The notes under the pieces were generated by a model that was given only the letters and a program-made list of their open reading frames with translations, did not search any database and had not been told where the DNA came from. From Streptomyces sp. PsTaAH-137 (GTDB lineage: Bacteria; Actinomycetota; Actinomycetes; Streptomycetales; Streptomycetaceae), in the NCBI RefSeq assembly GCF_003259365.1, contig NZ_QLLY01000018.1, positions 1 through 64,000 of the forward strand: a stretch of 64,000 bases of DNA. Reading direction: 5' to 3'. The translations under genes and the position numbers were made by a program. Shown here piece by piece: positions 60,149 to 64,000 of this stretch; position 1 is the stretch's first letter, and the number at the start of each line of letters is the position of its first letter.

Positions 60149-61315
60149 TCAGGCTCCCCAACCCGCCTGCTCGCCGCCCACCCGCTCGGCCACGATCCGC
60201 TCCTGCCAGCCGCAGGCCGCGTACCCGGCGACCGGGTCCGGGTGCAGGCCCCGCTCCTCGCGCCACTCGGCGAGCAGCGGCCGCACATCGGTGTTGTAGG
60301 CGTCCATCAGCACGGCGTTCGCGGCCAGCACGTCGCCGGCGGCCTGCGCCGCGCCCAGTGCCTCGCGGTCGACGAGCAGGGCCTTCGCCGTCGCCTCCTG
60401 CACGTTCATCACCGAGCGGATGACCGCGGGAATCTTCGCCTCGATGTTGTGGCACTGGTCGAGCATGAACGCCACGTTCGTCGCCGGGTCGAAGCCGCCG
60501 TTGCGGGCGACCTCGTACAGAATCCGGAAGAGCTGGAACGGGTCGGCCGAGCCCACCATCAGGTCGTCGTCCGCGTAGAAGCGGGAGTTGAAGTCGAAGC
60601 CGCCGAGCTTCTTCTCGCGCAGCAGCAGCGCGACGATGAACTCGATGTTGGTGCCGGGCGCGTGGTGGCCGGTGTCCACGACCACCTGCGCCTTGTCGCC
60701 GAGCTTCACGCACTGCAGGTAGGAGGTGCCCCAGTCCGGCACGTCCGTCGTGTAGAAGGCCGGCTCGAAGAACTTGTACTCCAGGAGCAGCCGCTGGTCG
60801 TCGCCGAGCCGCTCGTAGACCGCCGCGAGTGATTCGGCGAGGCGGTCCTGGCGGGCCACGATGTCGTCCTGGCCGGGGTAGTTGGTGCCGTCGGCGAACC
60901 ACAGCTTCAGGTCCTGCGACCCCGTCGCGTCCATGATGTCGACGCAGGCCAGCAGGTGCTCGACCGCCTTGCGGCGCACCTTCGGATCGGGGTGGCAGAC
61001 ACTGCCCAGCTTGTAGTCGTCGTCCTGGAACGTGTTGGAGTTGACCGCCCCCAGTTCCAGGCCGCGCTCGTTCGCGTACGCCCCGAGCGCCGCGTAGTCG
61101 TCGACCGTGTCCCACGGGATGTGCAGCGCGACCTTCGGGGCGATGCCGGTGAACTCGTGCACCTTCGCCGCGTCGTCCAGCTTCTCCCGGGGCGTGCGCG
61201 GCACGCCGGCCTGGGCGAACACCTTGAACCGTGTGCCGGAGTTGCCATAGCCCCAGGACGGTGTCTCGATCCGCTGGTTGGCGAGTGCGGCCTTCACGGC
61301 AGCGATGTCAGGCAT
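60149..61315 (-). CDS. rhaI: L-rhamnose isomerase
   Basis: A 388-residue TIM-barrel isomerase of the RhaI type. Signatures are TPSWGYGNSGTRFKVFAQAGVPRT, IPWDTVDDYAALGAYANERGLELGAVNSNTFQDDDYKLGSVCHPD, YKFFEPAFYTTDVPDWGTSYLQC and VVDTGHHAPGTNIEFIVALLL with metal-binding Asp/His. Converts L-rhamnose to L-rhamnulose. ATG at 61315 has GAGGTGG before it. First gene of the minus-strand rhamnose set. Confidence 0.9.
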   Translation of the reverse strand: MPDIAAVKAALANQRIETPSWGYGNSGTRFKVFAQAGVPRTPREKLDDAAKVHEFTGIAPKVALHIPWDTVDDYAALGAYANERGLELGAVNSNTFQDDDYKLGSVCHPDPKVRRKAVEHLLACVDIMDATGSQDLKLWFADGTNYPGQDDIVARQDRLAESLAAVYERLGDDQRLLLEYKFFEPAFYTTDVPDWGTSYLQCVKLGDKAQVVVDTGHHAPGTNIEFIVALLLREKKLGGFDFNSRFYADDDLMVGSADPFQLFRILYEVARNGGFDPATNVAFMLDQCHNIEAKIPAVIRSVMNVQEATAKALLVDREALGAAQAAGDVLAANAVLMDAYNTDVRPLLAEWREERGLHPDPVAGYAACGWQERIVAERVGGEQAGWGA

Positions 61316-61399
61316 GTCCACCTCTGAGTGCGCGGGTAGCCGCATGCCCCCGGACGGAGCGGGCATGGGCGAGGAGCGGGAAAGCGTGAGCGATGATGC

Positions 61400-61413
61400 G
61401 TGAATCGATTCAC
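61400..61413. promoter_or_regulatory. Putative LacI-type operator, rhaI side
   Basis: Perfect 14-bp palindrome GTGAATCGATTCAC, 85 bp upstream of rhaI in the 364-bp divergent gap. Its TGAA-N4-TTCA form matches the core of LacI-family operators. Confidence 0.65.
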
Positions 61414-61568
61414 TTCGGAGGGGAAGTTAACCCCGGGGGTGGCGCCCGTCAAGAGGTCGCGCATGAGGTCAACTGCGTTACGCAATCGTGTCGCACGTCG
61501 TGCGATCCCTCCGGCTCGGACCCCTTGACCTCCTCGACGAGGCAGGGCTAGCTTCCGGGCAACTTCAC

Positions 61569-61580
61569 TGAAACATTTCA
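61569..61580. promoter_or_regulatory. Putative LacI-type operator, rhaT side
   Basis: TGAAACATTTCA, one mismatch from a symmetric TGAAACGTTTCA, 100 bp upstream of the rhamnose transporter ATPase gene. Shares the TGAA/TTCA arms with the palindrome at 61400. Confidence 0.55.
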
Positions 61581-61679
61581 CGCCGGAGGGCCGTGACGTC
61601 CGTCCGACGCCCTCGGCCACCGCTCGTGCGGACGGCACGGCACCGGCCCGCCCCTCTCGCAGACCCACGGAGACATGTC

Positions 61680-63191
61680 ATGACGCATCCCGAACCGGAG
61701 ACGACTCCGGTCCTCGCGCTGGAGGAGGTGAGCAAGTCCTTCGGCGCCGTGCGGGCTCTGCGCGGCGTCAGCCTGCGCCTGTACCCCGGCGAGGCGCACG
61801 CCCTGGCAGGGGAGAACGGCGCGGGCAAGTCGACGCTGATCAAGACCCTGGCCGGGGTGCACCGGCCGGACACCGGGAGGGTGCTGCTCGACGGCGCGCC
61901 GGTGGAGTTCCACGGCCCCGCCGACGCCCGGGACGCCGGCGTCGCCGTCATCTACCAGGAGCCGACGCTCTTCCCCGACCTGTCGATCGCCGAGAACATC
62001 TTCATGGGCCGTCAGCCGCGCCGCTCCCTCGGCCGCGTCGACCACCGCGCGGTCAACGACGCGACGGCCGCGCTCTTCAAGCGGCTCGGCGTCGAACTCG
62101 ACCCGGACCAGCCGGCCCGCGGCCTGTCCATCGCCGACCAGCAGCTCGTCGAGATCGCCAAGGCGCTCTCCTTCGACGCCCGGGTCCTGATCATGGACGA
62201 GCCGACCGCCGCCCTCACCGGCAGCGAGGTCGCCCGCCTCTTCGGCGTCGTACGAACCCTGCGCGAGCAGGGCGCCGCCGTGCTGTTCATCTCGCACCGC
62301 CTGGAGGAGATCTTCGAGCTGTGCCAGCGGGTCACCACCCTGCGCGACGGCGCCTGGGTGAGCAGCGAGCCGCTCGACGGGCTCACCGAGGACGACCTCG
62401 TGCGCCGCATGGTCGGCCGCGATCTCGACGAGCTCTACCCCAAGCAGGACACCGAACTCGGCGACGTGGCGCTGAGCGTGCGCCGGCTGACCCGCGAGGG
62501 CGTCTTCACCGACGTCTCCTTCGAGGTCCGCCGCGGCGAGATCGTCGGCCTCGCCGGACTCGTCGGCGCCGGACGCAGCGAGGTCGCCCGCGCCGTCTTC
62601 GGCGTCGACCGCTTCGACGGCGGCGAGGTCGAAGTCCTCGGCAAGCGCCTCAAGCCCGGCGCCCCGAGCCTCGCCATGCACGCGGGCCTCGCCCTCGTCC
62701 CCGAGGACCGGCGCGCCCAGGGCCTGGTGATGGACCTGTCCATCGAACGGAACATCGGGCTGACCGGCTTCGCCGACACCAGCCGGGCCGGCCTGATGAA
62801 CCGCAGGGCCGAGCGCAGCCGCTCGCTCGACTGGGCGGTGAAGCTCCAGGTGAAGTACGCGCGTCTCGCCGATGTCGTCGGCACCCTGTCCGGCGGCAAC
62901 CAGCAGAAGGTCGTGCTCGCCAAGTGGCTGGCCACCGGACCGCAGGTGCTCATCGTGGACGAGCCGACCCGCGGCATCGACGTCGGCACCAAGGCCGAGG
63001 TGCACCGTCTCCTTTCCTCGCTCGCCGCCGAAGGGGTCGCCGTGCTGATGATCTCCTCGGATCTGCCGGAGGTGCTCGGCATGGCCGACCGCGTGCTCGT
63101 CATGCACGATGGGCGGCTCGCCGCCGAACTCTCGCGGGCCGAGGCCACCGAGGAGTCCGTCATGGCCGCCGCGACAGGGAGGGCCGCGTGA
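61680..63191 (+). CDS. rhaT: Rhamnose ABC transporter ATP-binding protein
   Basis: A 503-residue double ATPase of the carbohydrate (CUT2) type. The first half has GENGAGKST and VLIMDEPTAALTG with a degenerate signature (LSIADQQLVEIAKAL). The second half has LVGAGRSEVARAVFG in place of Walker A, LSGGNQQKVVLAKWL and VLIVDEPTRGID. The degenerate second P-loop is normal for the family. Rhamnose specificity is inferred from the divergent rhaI. GGAG stands 8 bp before the ATG. Confidence 0.85.
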   Translation: MTHPEPETTPVLALEEVSKSFGAVRALRGVSLRLYPGEAHALAGENGAGKSTLIKTLAGVHRPDTGRVLLDGAPVEFHGPADARDAGVAVIYQEPTLFPDLSIAENIFMGRQPRRSLGRVDHRAVNDATAALFKRLGVELDPDQPARGLSIADQQLVEIAKALSFDARVLIMDEPTAALTGSEVARLFGVVRTLREQGAAVLFISHRLEEIFELCQRVTTLRDGAWVSSEPLDGLTEDDLVRRMVGRDLDELYPKQDTELGDVALSVRRLTREGVFTDVSFEVRRGEIVGLAGLVGAGRSEVARAVFGVDRFDGGEVEVLGKRLKPGAPSLAMHAGLALVPEDRRAQGLVMDLSIERNIGLTGFADTSRAGLMNRRAERSRSLDWAVKLQVKYARLADVVGTLSGGNQQKVVLAKWLATGPQVLIVDEPTRGIDVGTKAEVHRLLSSLAAEGVAVLMISSDLPEVLGMADRVLVMHDGRLAAELSRAEATEESVMAAATGRAA

Positions 63192-63238
63192 TGTTCGCCG
63201 TAACGCCCCCGAGCCACATCGAGGTGGCTGGATCATGA
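63191..63238 (+). other. 15-codon open frame bridging rhaT and rhaP
   Basis: The rhaT stop overlaps an ATG (TGATG at 63189-63193) that opens a 15-codon frame (MFAVTPPSHIEVAGS). Its stop overlaps the rhaP start (ATGA at 63235-63238). It may only be spacer, or may pass ribosomes from rhaT to rhaP. Confidence 0.35.
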
Positions 63239-64000
63239 CCGTGACCGCCCCACCCGTACGCGAGGACGCCGTGCCCGAGACCACCGCCGGGCGGCGGTTC
63301 ATCGACAAGGTGTTCAAGGCCCGCGAGCTGGCCGTGGCCGGAGTGCTCGTGGTGATGCTGCTCGCCACCGAGGTCTCCAACACCGAGTTCCTGTCCGAAC
63401 AGGGCGTCAAGGACCTGCTCCTGAACGCCACCATCCTCGTCCTCGTCGCCACCGGCCAGGCCGTCGTCGTCCTCACCCGCAACGTCGACCTGTCCGTCGG
63501 CTCGGTCCTCGGCATCTCCGCCTTCGCCGCCGGCGACTACCTCCAGGGCGGCGGCAGCTCCCTGATCGCCGTGGTCTACGCCGTCGTCATCGGCGCCCTG
63601 TTCGGCGTCCTGAACGGCGCGCTCGTCAGCCTCGGCAAGGTGCCCGCCCTCGTCGTCACCCTCGGCACGCTCTACGTCGTCCGGGGCATCGACTCCATCT
63701 GGGTCGGCTCCGAACAGATCGTCGCCGCCGACCTGCCCGACGGCTTCGTCGACTTCGGCCACGACGGCCTGTGGGTCGTGCCCTACCTGGCGCTGCTCGC
63801 CCTCGCCGTGCTGCTCTGCGTCGGGTACTACCTGCGCAGCTTCCGCAGCGGCCGGGAGATGTACGCGCTCGGCTCCAGCCCCGAGGCCGCGACCCTCGCC
63901 GGCATCCCGGTCCGCAAGCGCATCATGACCGCCTACGTCCTGTGCGGCGCGCTCGCCGGACTCGCCGGCGCGCTCTACCTGGCCCGCTTCGGCAACGTCG
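63235..64000 (+). CDS. rhaP: Rhamnose ABC transporter permease (partial, runs off the window)
   Basis: The first 255 residues of a CUT2 permease, without a stop because the window ends. An N-terminal tail (MTVTAPPVREDAVPETTAG) is followed by helices AVAGVLVVMLLATEV, LLLNATILVLVATGQAVVVLT and others. NVDLSVGSVLGISAFAAG is the conserved DLSVG motif of RbsC-like permeases, GALVSLGKVPALVVTLGTLYVVRG the next block and ALGSSPEAATLAGIPVRKR the loop that meets the ATPase. GAGGTGG stands 7 bp before the ATG. The second permease and the binding protein probably follow. Confidence 0.85.
   Translation, partial: MTVTAPPVREDAVPETTAGRRFIDKVFKARELAVAGVLVVMLLATEVSNTEFLSEQGVKDLLLNATILVLVATGQAVVVLTRNVDLSVGSVLGISAFAAGDYLQGGGSSLIAVVYAVVIGALFGVLNGALVSLGKVPALVVTLGTLYVVRGIDSIWVGSEQIVAADLPDGFVDFGHDGLWVVPYLALLALAVLLCVGYYLRSFRSGREMYALGSSPEAATLAGIPVRKRIMTAYVLCGALAGLAGALYLARFGNV

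Noticed and set aside
1..64000. CRISPR arrays, tRNA or rRNA genes, transposases, phage genes, restriction or toxin-antitoxin systems
   Set aside because: None was recognised on either strand; the repeats found are short tandem repeats or gene-internal.

Overview
The window is high-GC actinobacterial chromosome, most likely Streptomyces. It has very GC-rich codon third positions, GTG and TTG starts, many ATGA/GTGA stop-start overlaps, a SigB/SigF-type sigma factor with partner-switching proteins, DUF6417- and DUF6584-like genes, and LAxTG-type cell-wall anchoring. Gene assignments come from reading the translations; no database search was possible. No rRNA, tRNA, CRISPR array, insertion sequence or prophage gene was seen.

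Layout. 1-3.8 kb: an extracytoplasmic stress locus with the tail of a molybdopterin oxidoreductase, a SigK-like sigma factor and its RskA-like anti-sigma factor, two near-duplicate fasciclin proteins (one secreted, one lipoprotein) and a DUF4383 membrane protein. The last three genes share a promoter motif. 4.3-10.2 kb: a catabolic operon of unknown substrate (flavin monooxygenase, Rid-family protein, DUF1028 protein, M20 amidohydrolase, MFS carrier, LysR regulator). 10.2-15.6 kb: a TetR regulator divergent from an aldehyde dehydrogenase, class III aminotransferase and amino acid permease, which fits polyamine or omega-amino acid use. 15.6-20.4 kb: an isocitrate-lyase/PEP-mutase family enzyme, two aldo-keto reductases and a sugar porter. 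20.5-23.3 kb: a lectin-like wall protein and a PRC-barrel protein.

23.5-33.1 kb is a signalling region: a SigB/SigF-type sigma factor, two anti-sigma-like ATPases, a STAS protein, a bacteriophytochrome histidine kinase, a single-domain response regulator and a PP2C (SpoIIE-type) phosphatase. 33.3-37.9 kb holds redox enzymes with TetR and MerR regulators, a HAD hydrolase and a DUF6417 protein. 38-44.7 kb is a five-gene sulfonate/sulfone desulfurisation operon with a divergent LysR gene. 44.7-48.5 kb is mixed: FKBP isomerase, nucleotidyltransferase, membrane protein, pirin.

48.6-53.5 kb encodes an osmoprotectant ABC importer. Its ATPase gene lies on the opposite strand, separated from the rest by a DAO-family oxidoreductase gene and a 10-bp tandem repeat. 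53.5-64 kb carries lactate oxidation (lutABC) and L-rhamnose catabolism (rhaI, rhaEW, rhaB) on the minus strand and the start of the rhamnose ABC importer on the plus strand, with LacI-type operators between. Rhamnose would be imported and converted to dihydroxyacetone phosphate and lactaldehyde; the RhaW domain oxidises lactaldehyde to lactate and LutABC takes lactate to pyruvate.
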